The position numbers were made by a program, and so were the translations under genes. From NCBI GenBank assembly GCA_002633005.1, contig NMRA01000497.1, positions 148,883-208,882 of the forward strand: a DNA stretch of 60,000 nucleotides, read 5' to 3'. How positions within the stretch are numbered: the stretch's first letter is position 1; each line of letters opens with the position of its first letter. The notes beneath the pieces were generated by a model. The model was not told the DNA's origin, ran no database searches, and saw only the letters and a list, made by a program, of their open reading frames with translations. Of this stretch, positions 24,233-35,495 are shown one piece after another. The DNA is from Phoronis australis. Lineage: Eukaryota; Phoronida; Phoronidae.

Positions 24233-24769
24233 CATGAAGTGTGAAAATAGAATACTTAAATGAGCACGCGCAATAATTGCACGTTCAACAAACCACATTG
24301 TACTGTACTTATACGCTCCGAAAAATAAGACACATAATTTCCATAAAAATGATATCTTAATTCAGTGAAATTTTTCTCTCATGTCCTCTTACTTGTAAAT
24401 CACCGATCTCCAGTTTGAATGCAGGTATCATGTCGTCAGGATCTTTGACTTGAGAATTATATTCAGTTACCAGTGGTAACCTACTTTAGCAGACGATAAT
24501 TTCCCGGTCGAAGCTTAGCGTGTAAAAAACGTGTTTTAAGCTATAATAGTTGCTTAACCTTAATTTAGAGATTCACTTCATTTCTATTTTGTTTAAATTT
24601 CCAATTGGTTTTGAGTATAAGTATTATTTGACAAAAATAGCTCGGCTTTTCTTAAAAGGTCATGACCTCCGACCCCGGGCCTCTGACATAGAAAGTAGTT
24701 ACAAAGCCGAGGCGAGTCGAGAAAGGTAGATCGATTCATTGCAATGTCTCTCGTTTAGTATGTGGTATA

Positions 24770-24921
24770 AATAGATTATTACATGTTCTCAGTCGTTATC
24801 CCCCTTATCTAGAGCCCTCGTGGATTTTGTAGAATTATCCCCTCGGGCGATAATTCTCCAAAATCCACTCGGGCTCTAGATAACGGGAGATAACGATTTC
24901 GCCATGTAATAATCTATATAT
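24770..24921. mobile_element. Palindromic MITE
   Basis: Almost the whole 150 bp is one imperfect palindrome centred near 24845. Arms contain ATAGATTATTACATG, CGTTATC, TTATCTAGAGCCC, GTGGATTTTG and AGAATTATC, each matched in inverse order on the other side. It could form a long hairpin if transcribed. No coding sequence. Confidence 0.65.
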
Positions 24922-25188
24922 ATATTACATGTACATTATAATACGCTGACCAGACGGTTGTTAAAAAGCGCCACAGGAGCTGGCCTACTTTTTCTGAGGG
25001 CTGAATAGGAATGTTTAGGATGATGTCATTTTAATGCAACATGGCGTTTTGGACCCAGTGTGACGGCATGTCTATTCTTATTTCCGTGTCCAAATTGTGT
25101 CATCTACGGCCATGATACGTCATCACTAAACATCCGAGTGGCTCAGGCGGCTTCTCGTTCTTCTGATGAGCTGGTCTCACGAAGATTT

Positions 25189-27924
25189 TCACATCGCAGT
25201 CGTGGTTTCAAGATCTTTCGATGGCTGATTGTTGAGATTGGTTTGGTCAAAAACATCCGTTTCTGTGTTGGTTCTAGACGTAGTGCGTTCGCTTGACCGC
25301 CAGCGACGTATTGCAAAAATCAGCCACACAATCGCAACTAATGTAAACAGTCCGACGACAGCTCCACAGCCGATAGGCAGGAACTGTCTCAAATTTTTGT
25401 GCAATATGGAAACACCAGTGTCATTGGTTTTAGAACGGTTTGATTTCTGGACTCGAAGCAGTTCCTTGCTAGAGGGTGATTTAAAGAGGTTTACAGCAGT
25501 ACACTCATAATATCCATCAACAAATTTATTGTTGGAATATTCGATTAAACCACTGGTATGTGTTGTGTTCCAAATAGGTTGGAACCTGGTTTTGTTTCCA
25601 TTCGGAGCCGTTATAATAATTTCTGGAGCAGGGTCGCCAATTGACGTGCATTCGACGATGATCTGTGGGCCATATTTGATTTCTATATGTGGCTTTGTTG
25701 GTGGATAGCAATCTATCTTGGCTGACAGAAACATCTCCGCTGAGTAGGCTGTTTGAAACGGTGACTGGCAAGATGGAAATTCGTGTAACGCTCTTTTGTA
25801 GTAACCAAAGTTGCTCTTAATCGTGATCTCAAACCAGGTTTGAAATAATCTCAATAGGCAGTTACAATGTAGTGGATTACCGGAAACAAGAAGTTCAGCG
25901 AGTCGATATTCCGTAGCAAATAGCTTCTGAATTATGTCTTGTGGGAAACTTTTAATGCGATTCCTTCGGAGCGCAATTTTTCGTACCTTCGGCATGCCTT
26001 CCATGACTCCTTCTTCAATTTCTTCAATTTCACATTCATCTAGATAAAGTACACGTAAGGAAAGCAGTGAACCGAACGTTTCTTTGTCAACGCGCTGAAG
26101 TCTATTGCCAACCAAAGACAATTTATACAGGAATTGCAAACTGTCCAGTGCGTCAGCTTCTATAGCATAAATGCCAGCATAAGACAAGTCTAACGTCGTA
26201 AGGGAAAATAAACCGCACAAGGAAGTATTCAGCAAGAACTCTAACAGATTGTTGTTTAATGAAAGACCTCGTAAGTTCGTGCCTGACAAAGAACAATTTT
26301 CTATTCGCCGAAGCTTGTTATGGTCAAGGTTGACATTAAGAGCTGACGGTCCTTCAAATGTCCTCGGTGCTATAGTCACTATTCTATTTCCTTCTAAAGA
26401 AAGCGTCCTCAACAGTTTCAATTCGGCGAAGCTACCAGCGGCCATATATGAAATCGCGTTATAACTCAAGTCAAGTGAAAGAAGCGCCACGAGCCCCTTC
26501 AGAGTGTCGTTAGAAATGTGAGCAAGCAGGTTTCGACTAAGATTAAGGAATTTCAGCTGATTAAAAGACGGGAATGCTTGACCAGGTAAATCCGTTATGT
26601 TACACTCCGGAAGACCAAGCACAATTGCCGCAGCAAAATTACGAAAGACATCCTGAGATACGTTCATGTCACTGAAATCAACTTTCAAAATTAGTCTAGA
26701 AACATTGCGCAGAAACCCAAGTTTGAATTTAGCCATCTTCAAACTTTGAAAGCCAATTTCTACTCGCTGCACACTATTCACCGGGTTATTAGGTAATTCT
26801 GTTATTAGATTATCATTCATGTACAGCATTTTCAGTTGTTGTGCTCCTAAAAATGTATGAGAAGTTATTTTTCGAATTCGATTGCCGTTGAGGTTGAGAG
26901 TACGTAAGCTCGTCAAATCATAAAAAGACCAGTCTGCAAGAACAGATATTGCATTTTTTTCAAGGTGTAGAGTCACGAGCTTAGACAAGTTACGAAAAGT
27001 GTTCCGTCCAATGGCATGCAACTTATTGTTGTTGACAAAAAGTACAGTAAGCAAAGTCATATTGCTAAAAGACATGTCCTCTATGTAAACGATGTTATTA
27101 AAAGAAATATCCAAATTGTGCAGAATTGGTAACTCATTGAACGTGTTCCTTGTAATAATACCTAAACTGTTATTACTCAAGGACAATTGGAAAATCTGAC
27201 GAGGACAATAAAAAGTGGCGTTTTCATTCAATGTCAGAAAATTATCGGATATCTGCAATTGTTTTAGAGATGGCCAAAACGTAGAGTTTAAAACCTTTAT
27301 ATTCTCTATTTGGTTATTTTTTATATTCAAACGTTTCAGTGAAGGCAACGACAAGTTGTAGATCTCAGATATTGCGTTGTCCATAACGTCGAGTACCTCC
27401 AAATTTTTCAATCCTTCTAGAACTGTCCCATGAAGAACAGAAATGTTATTATGACTCAGACGTAGTACTCGGAGATTTGTCAGCTTTCGAAACGCGCCAG
27501 TGGCTAATTGACATAAACGATTGTTTCTGAAATCGACGACTTGTAATTCTGTCAGGTTGTTAGCGAACGAATCTTGTGCCACTTGTGAGATTTTGTTCCA
27601 TCTTAGAATTAGAGTTGTTAATGACGGCGTTTCACTAAATAGTTTATCAGGTAGATACTTTATCCGATTCTTAGACAGATTCAATGTTTCCAAATTCTTC
27701 AAACCCGCCAATGTTCGAGAATTTATTTTCTCCAGCATATTATTGCTTAGTGACAATTTCTTCAGCTCGGTTAAAGTCAAAAAAGTTCCATCTTCCATAC
27801 ATTCCAGTTTGTTGTAATCCAACTCCAAGATTTCGATCCTGTGTACATTACTGAAGGCATCCCGATTAATTGCCGCAGTACAAGTTATGATTACTACATG
27901 CACGATCCAAAAACCAACATCCAT
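25189..27924 (-). CDS. Single-exon LRR-Ig transmembrane receptor
   Basis: An intact frame of 911 codons if translation starts at 27924. That ATG has A at -3 and G at +4 and is followed by a signal-peptide-like segment (MDVGFWIVHVVIITCTAA). An upstream in-frame ATG at 27963 adds 13 residues that would bury the signal. Numbering from the upstream Met: residues about 40-695 are some 25 leucine-rich repeats with many N-glycosylation sequons; 696-753 is a cysteine-rich LRR C-terminal cap (NPLHCNC...); 754-837 is an Ig-like domain (VECTS...YYECTA); 861-885 is a transmembrane helix. The 39-residue cytosolic tail begins RRWR and has no TIR domain. The usual cysteine-rich N-terminal cap is missing. 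Probable cell-surface adhesion or pattern-recognition protein, but the ligand is unknown. Intronless structure suggests retroposition or a lineage-specific intronless LRR family. Confidence 0.9.
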   Translation of the reverse strand: MDVGFWIVHVVIITCTAAINRDAFSNVHRIEILELDYNKLECMEDGTFLTLTELKKLSLSNNMLEKINSRTLAGLKNLETLNLSKNRIKYLPDKLFSETPSLTTLILRWNKISQVAQDSFANNLTELQVVDFRNNRLCQLATGAFRKLTNLRVLRLSHNNISVLHGTVLEGLKNLEVLDVMDNAISEIYNLSLPSLKRLNIKNNQIENIKVLNSTFWPSLKQLQISDNFLTLNENATFYCPRQIFQLSLSNNSLGIITRNTFNELPILHNLDISFNNIVYIEDMSFSNMTLLTVLFVNNNKLHAIGRNTFRNLSKLVTLHLEKNAISVLADWSFYDLTSLRTLNLNGNRIRKITSHTFLGAQQLKMLYMNDNLITELPNNPVNSVQRVEIGFQSLKMAKFKLGFLRNVSRLILKVDFSDMNVSQDVFRNFAAAIVLGLPECNITDLPGQAFPSFNQLKFLNLSRNLLAHISNDTLKGLVALLSLDLSYNAISYMAAGSFAELKLLRTLSLEGNRIVTIAPRTFEGPSALNVNLDHNKLRRIENCSLSGTNLRGLSLNNNLLEFLLNTSLCGLFSLTTLDLSYAGIYAIEADALDSLQFLYKLSLVGNRLQRVDKETFGSLLSLRVLYLDECEIEEIEEGVMEGMPKVRKIALRRNRIKSFPQDIIQKLFATEYRLAELLVSGNPLHCNCLLRLFQTWFEITIKSNFGYYKRALHEFPSCQSPFQTAYSAEMFLSAKIDCYPPTKPHIEIKYGPQIIVECTSIGDPAPEIIITAPNGNKTRFQPIWNTTHTSGLIEYSNNKFVDGYYECTAVNLFKSPSSKELLRVQKSNRSKTNDTGVSILHKNLRQFLPIGCGAVVGLFTLVAIVWLIFAIRRWRSSERTTSRTNTETDVFDQTNLNNQPSKDLETTTAM

Positions 27925-27963
27925 CTTCCAAACTAGTTGTACAAAAGACGTATTATTAGGCAT

Positions 27964-30196
27964 ATAAACCTTTTCACTAGCAGCGCAATTTCAGCGTTGC
28001 TATTAACAACACCGATGGGAAATGCACAAATCAGCCAACATCTTCTCAACTGTGTTTTAGTCAACAGATTGTCATCAATGCGTGATCTAGTGACGAATAC
28101 GGCACGTTCTCTGTTAAAATCTCACATAAATACTAATATATAAATAAACAAATGCTGAATTTCTATTTCATTGGGGTATAATTGTTTAATTTACTGCCAT
28201 CGACTACTTATATGAACCATACTTTATTTCCTTATCAATTTACTTCATTTGTTCTTCACATTTTTACTCATAACATGGGGTAATAATTATTGATAACGAT
28301 GAGTCATTGTACACTAGTACATGTATCATACATGCACTTAATGTCAAACTTAGTATCTATATCTCGTTTACATTTATGAATGTGATCTTGTAGTGAAACT
28401 CATGGTGCATTTCTACACATATATTTAAATACACTCGCATTTACACATACGCGAACACACATGCACAAGCACACGCATACACATACACACCGACACATGC
28501 ACACACACACACCGTGCACACACACCGTGCACACACACCGTGAACACACACCGTGCACACACAGCATGGGCGGCGCACCATACGGGGCTGGGATGATCCG
28601 TCAGCAATGAATGTAAATTTTGATAACCATGATTTCCCTGTCCTATACTTCAACAACATTATATGAAAACTCCAGATGTAATTGGCGTAATTAGCTATTG
28701 TCAAGAGTAAAGGGAGGGATGATATGTGTGTGTTGATCAATGATACAGATATTTAACATGTTCAAAAGTCATTTTGCCGTTATGTAGGGTCTTTAAGTTC
28801 GTATATCCAGCACGGTGCGTAGAGAAAAAATTGTTTAACTCGATGTTTTGTATTTAACTGTCCTTGTATATGTTTGTTATTGTACTTTGGACCTCTGACC
28901 TTGAATGCAACAAAGTAAGCAACTAATACTTGTTTCTGACGATAAAAACTGAAAAAGAGACTGTAGAAGACGGGCGTTGATTATACATGTATATGAAAAC
29001 CTGCTAATACATGTACAGTTTGCAATTGTTATCAATTTAAGATCACGCTGAAATTTGAATGCGTAACAACAAAAATGTCATCCTTAGTTTGCCCATGAAC
29101 AACAATGTCACGTGCCGGCTCACGCGCTGTTGCCCTTACTAATTACTGTCTGTGCTCATGATGTACATATAAGATTAAGAATGCGTGATGTAGAACAACC
29201 AGTAACATAATAAGTTTTACGTAGATTTACATGTTATGGGCCGTGATGACGCAATTGTCACTGAAGACGAACTCGCTGGTTCCCTTCGTGCCGCTGGGTC
29301 GTAGCCAGCACGCAGGTACCAACAATGAGATAAATAGCTAGAGACGACACGACTACTCGCAAGCCAGACAGCGTGTGACACGCGGTCCGCCATATTGATG
29401 ATGAAAGTTATGTAAGTAAAAACGCGGTGGCCTTATGGAAGCCGGGGAATTTTCAGAATAAAATTTTAAATTTTAAATACTAATGAGGTTTTAAAATATT
29501 GGTAACATTGGGCAATGTAAACCTGTGACCCACGCATTGCTTAAACGGTTATATAAGCCATTGCAAAGACAAAATTCCTAGTCATTTGGCTGAAATGCAC
29601 ACGGAGTGCTGCTGGTCTGAGAGGTTTTCAGTGCCGGCTCAGTTGAAGACAATCACTGGAATGTATAAACTTTCGAAAATGGTATTATAAAGTGATTAAC
29701 CTTTTTCGTCATTATGATTGTATCAGTAGTGCCTATTTTTCAGTTGTTTATAAAACCGACAAGACGATCAGCTGTCAAGCGGGCCGCTGTATTCCCAAAG
29801 TTTTTAGCATGGGTCTAAAAATTCCTTGACCCGGCGCCATGTGATTTATTCTCACAAAAATATTTGAGGCATGCGTTCGTGTGAAACACTTGAGCACTTA
29901 AGTATAAAAAATAAGTAGAAACACATGGAAATCGATGAGCATAGAAACAGTAGTATGCGTGCATGTAAAGTCGTGTCATTGTATGCAACAACCAATGGAA
30001 AATGGAACTGTGCGTGTTTGTGTACATGTGCATATTCGGAATGAGGGCATAGACCAGATTGAATAAAAATTGGCAGCAAAATTTTGCAAAACGATAACGT
30101 TATAGAAACTCATATGTTAACATTAAGTATTTCAACGAAAAAAGAAAAATGCACGACACCAAAAGCACCCTGTACTTATTTTTTTTTGTTTTTAAT
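27964..30196. other. Intergenic stretch upstream of the LRR-Ig gene
   Basis: Should contain the receptor promoter on the minus strand, but no clear TATA or initiator was identified. It otherwise holds only the CA-rich minisatellite described separately. Short ORFs here are repeat-derived or show no domain. Confidence 0.4.
28430..28565. repeat. CA-rich microsatellite/minisatellite
   Basis: Degenerate (CA)n that resolves at 28501-28561 into four copies of a CACACACACCGTG-like unit, one with a G-to-A change. Cys/Val-rich minus-strand ORFs across it are artefacts of the repeat. Confidence 0.85.
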
Positions 30197-30245
30197 GTTT
30201 ATTACGAAATCTTCAGAATACAATGAATATACATAACCCAGAAAG

Positions 30246-31440
30246 CGCCAAGAGGCATTAAATCTGTACTCAGTGGTTGGTAAGACACGCAAGTCACACA
30301 GTGACATGCGGCGGTTAGTCAACACCACTGCTTGGGAGGCCGAAGTCGGTGGTCGAAGTATGCATTTGCAAAGACCCAGTTTCTGGAAAGGTGATTGGAA
30401 TTGTCTACTTCAGGCTATACTAAGGAATAATGTTTACATCAATATGCAGGCGTTTTTTCAAAAAATAAAACGCATGTAAGGGGTGTTGAGATGTCTCAAG
30501 GAAAATTACTTCAGCGATACGCTACTTTTCTTTAACTATCTATTATTACTTGTCCTAGTACCCAATTCATCTTAGCGTGGTGAACTGGTAATTTGTACAC
30601 TTTGAAACAATATGGTCTCACAGTTCAAACAGTTGTGTCATAGAGTCTATTGTAAAACAACACGCCGCGGAACTAGAGTTTTAAAAAGGCGTTCACATTA
30701 TCGATTTTTACCAATATTAATTTTATATCATTCAATGTACCCCTTTAATCAGACCATGATGTACGCAATGGCTGATTTTTTTTCTATCAATAACAAGCAC
30801 ACTTCCATCTGATTGGCCATCCAGAACGATAAGGGCAACAAAAATGTTCACACTGAGAAACAACATATCTACCGTCCCGATATAACATTGCGGGATGTAT
30901 CATTCTTGGGCCAGATATGTGTTGATTGTACATGTATGAGCTTCAAGCACGCGGCTATTGAACTGCAGAAACGAAAAAGTTGCCGCGGCTGCTACAATGG
31001 CCCAGCGCCCGTCAGTGACTTTACCAGAAGTGCCTGGACTGTGTCTGTGCCAAGGGAAAACGCCATAATGACGGCCACTTGCATGACAAGGCAAAAATCC
31101 TTCACAGTCCGTCATTTTCTCACGTTGTTGTAAAACTAACCAATGACTGCAGAGTTACATCAACCAATACTAAAGCGCGTGCTACTGTGTGATACCTGCG
31201 TGATGGCTAGGCAAGGCAACCAGCGAGTGAAGACGAAAAGCACACCTGCAGATGTCTTCTGCAATGGGTAGATAGCGACATCTATTGCTCAAAAGTGAGT
31301 GTCCCTATTAGCATAGAAAACAGGGCAGGTCAAAGGTTACAACACACAGAATGAACACAGCACTTGGTAAGTTTCTTAGATTTGCTGTTGTTACTAACGT
31401 TGATAGACGTTCTGTGTGTTCAAGGCACCCTGCAAAGAAA
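30246..31440 (+). repeat. Direct duplication, copy 1
   Basis: This 1195-bp segment recurs at 31442-32637, separated only by a single N at 31441. The copies differ by under about 2% plus a few 1-5 bp indels (for example a 4-bp loss after CCGCGGAAC in copy 2). Copy 2 repeats the very bases (GGCACCCTGCAAAGAAA) that precede the N. The small ORF at 30813 is conserved but frameshifted between copies and has no recognisable domain. Best explained as two alleles placed in tandem by the assembler; a recent true duplication is the alternative. Confidence 0.8.
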
Positions 31441-31441
31441 N

Positions 31442-32637
31442 CGCCAAGAGGCATTAAATCTGTACTCAGTGGTTGGTAAGACACGCAAGTCACACAGTGA
31501 CATGCGGCGGTTAGTCAACACCACTGCTTGGGAGGCCGAAGTCGGTGGTCGAAGTATGCATTTGCAAAGACTCAGTTTCTGGAAAGGTGATTGGAATTGT
31601 CTACTTCAGGCTATACTAAGGAATAATGTTTACATCAATATGCAGGCGTTTTTTCAAAAAATAAAACGCATGTAAGGGGTGTTGAGATGTCTCAAGGAAA
31701 ATTACTTCAGCAATACGCTACTTTTCTTTAACTGTCTATTATTACTTGTCCTAGTACCCAATTCATCTTAGCGTGGTGAACTGGTAATTTGTACACTTTG
31801 AAACAACATGGTCTCACAGTTCAAACAGTTGTGTCATAGAGTCTATTGTAAAACAACACGCCGCGGAACGTTTTAAAAAGGCGTTCACATTATCGATTTT
31901 CACCAATATTAATTGTATATCATTCAATGTACCCCTTTAATCAGACCATGATGTACGCAATGGCTGATTTTTTTCTATCAATAACAAGCACACTTCCATC
32001 TGATTGGCCATCCAGAACGATAAGGGCAACAAAAATGTTCATACGCAGAAACAACATATCTACCGTCCCGATATAACATTGCGGGATGTATCATTCTTGG
32101 GCCAGATATGTGTTGAATGTACATGTATGAGCTTCAAGCACGCGGCTATTGAACTGCAGAAACGAAAAAGTTGCCGCGGCTGCTACCATGACCCAGCGCC
32201 CGTCAGTGACTTTACCAGAAGTGCCTGGACTGTGCCTGTGCCAACGGGAAAACGCCATAATGACGGCCACTTGCATGACAAGGCTAAAATCCTTCACAGT
32301 CCGCCATTTTCTCACGTTGTTGTAAAACTAACCAATGACTGCAGAGTTACATCAACCAATACTAAAGCGCGTGCTACTGTGTGATACCTGCGTGATGGCT
32401 AGGCACGGCAACTGAACCAGCGAGTGAAGACGAAAAGCACACCTGCAGATGTCTTCTGCAATGGGTAGATAGCGACATCTATTGCTCAAAAGTGAGTGTC
32501 CCTATTAGCATAGAAAACAGGGCAGGTCAAAGGTTACAACACACAGAATGAACACAGCACTTGGTAAGTTTCTTAGATTTGCTGTTGTTACTAACGTTGA
32601 TAGACGTTCTGTGTGTTCAAGGCACCCTGCAAAGAAA
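31442..32637 (+). repeat. Direct duplication, copy 2
   Basis: Second copy of the preceding segment, starting immediately after the N with CGCCAAGAGGCATTAAATC. After 32637 the sequence continues into unique DNA. A short ORF running from the end of this copy to 32820 is not recognised. Confidence 0.8.
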
Positions 32638-33855
32638 CCCATAACAGTAACAGCGGTCTACAACGTGCACCTAGTATTATCATATGAGTGCTTGGACCGG
32701 CCGCAGAGCCCATGCCAAGGCCAACTGCCTCGATCCTTGTTGGCCCAGAAGGCTGATCGAATGCTTGGAAAATCTGGTCGTGGAATAAGTTACACGGCCC
32801 GTGTTGTATTAAAGAGATAAACCATGTTTAAATATCTTAAATATGGTAAATCTACACACGTTTTCTTCCGGCGTATAACAGCAAAGTACAAAAATTTTAC
32901 AAGGGGGCGTATCATAGACAGTTGACCTCCATACGTGAATGACCTATATGCATTCTGTTCGCCTTGGTTGTATTCTCTCATAATCACAAGTTGTTCTAGA
33001 CTTGCGTATACACTCAAATCGCAGTAACACTGCCATTTTGTGACCGCATGCGCCTTTGAGGTTTGAATAGCATGTCGAACGTGTTAAATTCTAGCGTAGG
33101 CTACGGTCTTTCGAACTTTCGGGCTTTGAATATCCACGAAATTGGCGCTGGCGCCTGAAGGGGACAACAGGTGGTGACCGGTAAACTTTGCATTTTGACT
33201 GACGCAGTCGACCTGAATTTTTCAACTTAGTATTATGCCAATGTCAAAACAATTAGCGAGGCGCTTAGGTGACAACGAAGGCCTTTATGGTTTTCATCGA
33301 TTACGAAATCCAGGCTCATGACGCAGGTCCTGGCCTAAGGAATGAACAACCAATCTCACCCCAGCGAATTTGGACGGACCGATCAAAGGTTCTACTTTAG
33401 AAAAATGACCTTCACGACCGTGCCCTGGAAACATGGGGAATCGTTGAAAATATGAAAATACAATTTAGCATTAATACGTATCATCTTGATTCTTTAAACA
33501 TCGATGAACTGACGTCGTTTTGCACACTCTTGTACGACAAGTCGCATACGATTTTTGACTTTGAAGTCACGTCAGAACACCTCATGTGTCAATACACTTA
33601 ATTCGACTAGTCGTAAACGTACACAACAGCCGTACACAAGGTCTTACACACTTGAGTGGGAACGTATCTTTAGGCTATAGCGCTCATCATTTTGTAGTTC
33701 GACAAACGCGAGAGTGTTTTTGTCTACTTTGTTTTCACAATGACGAAACATTCAGTTTTGTACAAGCTTAGGAAAAATCGTTGCTTTCTGTTGATTCGTG
33801 AAAATACGTACTGGGTTTCCTGTCTCAGGTCAAACTAATCTCTTTCATATTTCAG
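32638..33855. other. No gene recognised
   Basis: Intergenic or intronic DNA without recognisable coding, RNA or repeat features beyond short low-complexity tracts. Confidence 0.4.
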
Positions 33856-34140
33856 ACGTGTCTGTGATCGGCGTTGAAGGTCCTGGACCCCCACCGATTG
33901 AACTTGTGGCAAGTACAGACACTGTGATATTATTGGGAATTAGTGACACTGAATGTAACTCTGATAATTTGTTATTATACCGTTTGATAGTGCATTACTG
34001 TAGACAAAGGGGTGTAAACGTAAACCTCTACGGCAGTTGCGGTCCACCAGGACAGAACTCTCCTTGGGCAGTTGAGGTTCGCTTGAGATTGACTGATAAC
34101 TTTGTTTCTACACCTCCCGAAAAGCAGGCGAACCTTATTC
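33856..34140 (+). CDS. Possible fibronectin-III-like exon
   Basis: A good acceptor (TTTCATATTTCAG) opens a frame containing GVEGPGPPPIELVAST, TDTVILLGISD and NLLLYRLIVHYC, which has the look of an FN3 beta-sandwich start (G.P.PP...V..TD). No donor is evident and the frame runs into a transposon-like end (GTGGCGGATCTAGG) at about 34142. The exon may be truncated by that insertion, or the call may be spurious. Confidence 0.3.
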
Positions 34141-35103
34141 CAGTGGCGGATCTAGGATATCACAAGGGGGGGCCCCAACATTTTGTCCGGCTGTAAGCAT
34201 TTGCGCAAACCACGATTGTAGATGCGTATAGCACCGAATGGGAAAATTTTCTGTTTTTTCCTCCAAAAATCAAGCATTTTCCTTTATTCCTGAAGTATTA
34301 TTCAAGAAAAAAAGGCAAAAAGAAAAACACGGAGAACGTGTCAACCAGGAAAAACTGATTGTACCACAGACTCAAACTCTCGACCTAGCGGTTAGAGCGC
34401 GCGTGCTTTACCACTACACCACCACGATTTAACTACTAATCGTTTACTAAGAGACCTACATGTACTTGTTTATGGTACACAGCGTTTGCGCGCGAAACCA
34501 ACTTCTTTTTGTTATGTTTATTACACGTTTTATATTTTGTGCAATCGGTTCTTAACAATTTTTTTTGTATTTAAAATAGTCTTCAAATGCCCAAAAGACC
34601 AAATCCGTTTTTCGTGTTGGCAATAATGACGGGATTGCTTTGAAAATCGTCTTAAGTTAAGGTTTGACAAAGAGAGAATTATGAGTTTCTGAGTGATTCA
34701 CTAAGGCTTCGGTTAAAATTCACGTCTTACCAGCAGCTTCTGTTTTTTCATCGTCACTCAGGTTACATTTTCTTTAAAAAATGAAGTAAATTTTATCATT
34801 GCACTGTGAAGCAGACGACGGAAACGGAGTCGTAATGTGCAGCGCCACTGCCGGTCGCCTGGGATATCGCGGGAGAGCCTACATGTATACTTAGCCACAG
34901 TTCCGTTACGAATTTAACACTTGAAATTGGATATGATCCCCCAAACACTAAAACTGCACACATTTAAATCTTGTTTCATCCGTATAATTTTAATTACCGG
35001 GGTTTATTAATAAACTCAACATTTCCCTACGTTCTTGCTGTTTTATGTTTTTGCGGCAGCCAATGGGGGGGCGGCCCCCTGGGCTCCCCTAAACCCGCCT
35101 ATG
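34141..35103. mobile_element. Possible hAT-like element with CAGTGGCGGAT-type ends
   Basis: The left end reads CAGTGGCGGATCTAGG with a G-run; the right end, reverse-complemented, reads CATAGGCGGGTTTAGG with a G/C run. A shorter element with related ends is at 39066-39224. The interior shows no transposase and includes a SINE-like head near 34375. Confidence 0.35.
34375..34433 (-). mobile_element. tRNA-derived SINE head, family C (second copy)
   Basis: On the minus strand the A-box region GGTGTAGTGGTAAAGC is followed by a degenerate B-box (GAGAGTTTGAGTC). It is similar to the head at 24147-24232 and too degenerate for a tRNA gene. Confidence 0.4.
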
Positions 35104-35119
35104 TATTATGTTTATTTGT

Positions 35120-35226
35120 TTCTAATTTATGAGAAAATACATACAACTATGTGATCAACAGTAAATTTCTGACACTCACTGGCTTATTTTAGTCATTGTG
35201 GGCCTACAATGAGAGGCCACGATTAA
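35120..35226 (+). repeat. 106-bp flank repeat, copy 1
   Basis: Nearly identical (two mismatches noted) to 35944-36049, which begins right after the single N at 35943. It marks an unmerged contig overlap or allelic junction around the THAP exon. Confidence 0.75.
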
Positions 35227-35495
35227 AGGCGAAGGCCACCTTTTTTCATGTCATTTTGAGCTAAAATAAGGTTGGTTGGTTGGTTATCCTAGACATATTT
35301 TCCACTTAATTACAGCTTTTCGTAATTTTATTAATTACTCGTCCTCTACTCCGGAAGTGACGTTTTAGGAGGCAAGCATTTCGCGCCAATTTCTTTTCAT
35401 ATAGTGTGACTGTGAGAGCTGCCGAGTCAGTCATTGTTCTACCTCGGTTGTGTTAACTTACGTCGTCGTTTGCTTTCATTTACTAGTCAGTCAAC

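Noticed and set aside
25526-26464. ORFs on other frames and strands inside the LRR-Ig gene
   Set aside because: Shadows of the 900-codon coding frame.
28425-28740. Cys/Val-rich minus-strand ORFs
   Set aside because: They are direct translations of the CA-rich microsatellite.
29399-29420. Short start exon (ATGATGAAAGTTAT then GTAAGT)
   Set aside because: Only a few codons, and the phase does not match the possible FN3 exon at 33856; too weak to report as a gene.
30813-32384. Conserved small ORF in the 1.2-kb duplication as a gene
   Set aside because: Frameshifted between the two copies, with non-conservative changes and no domain.
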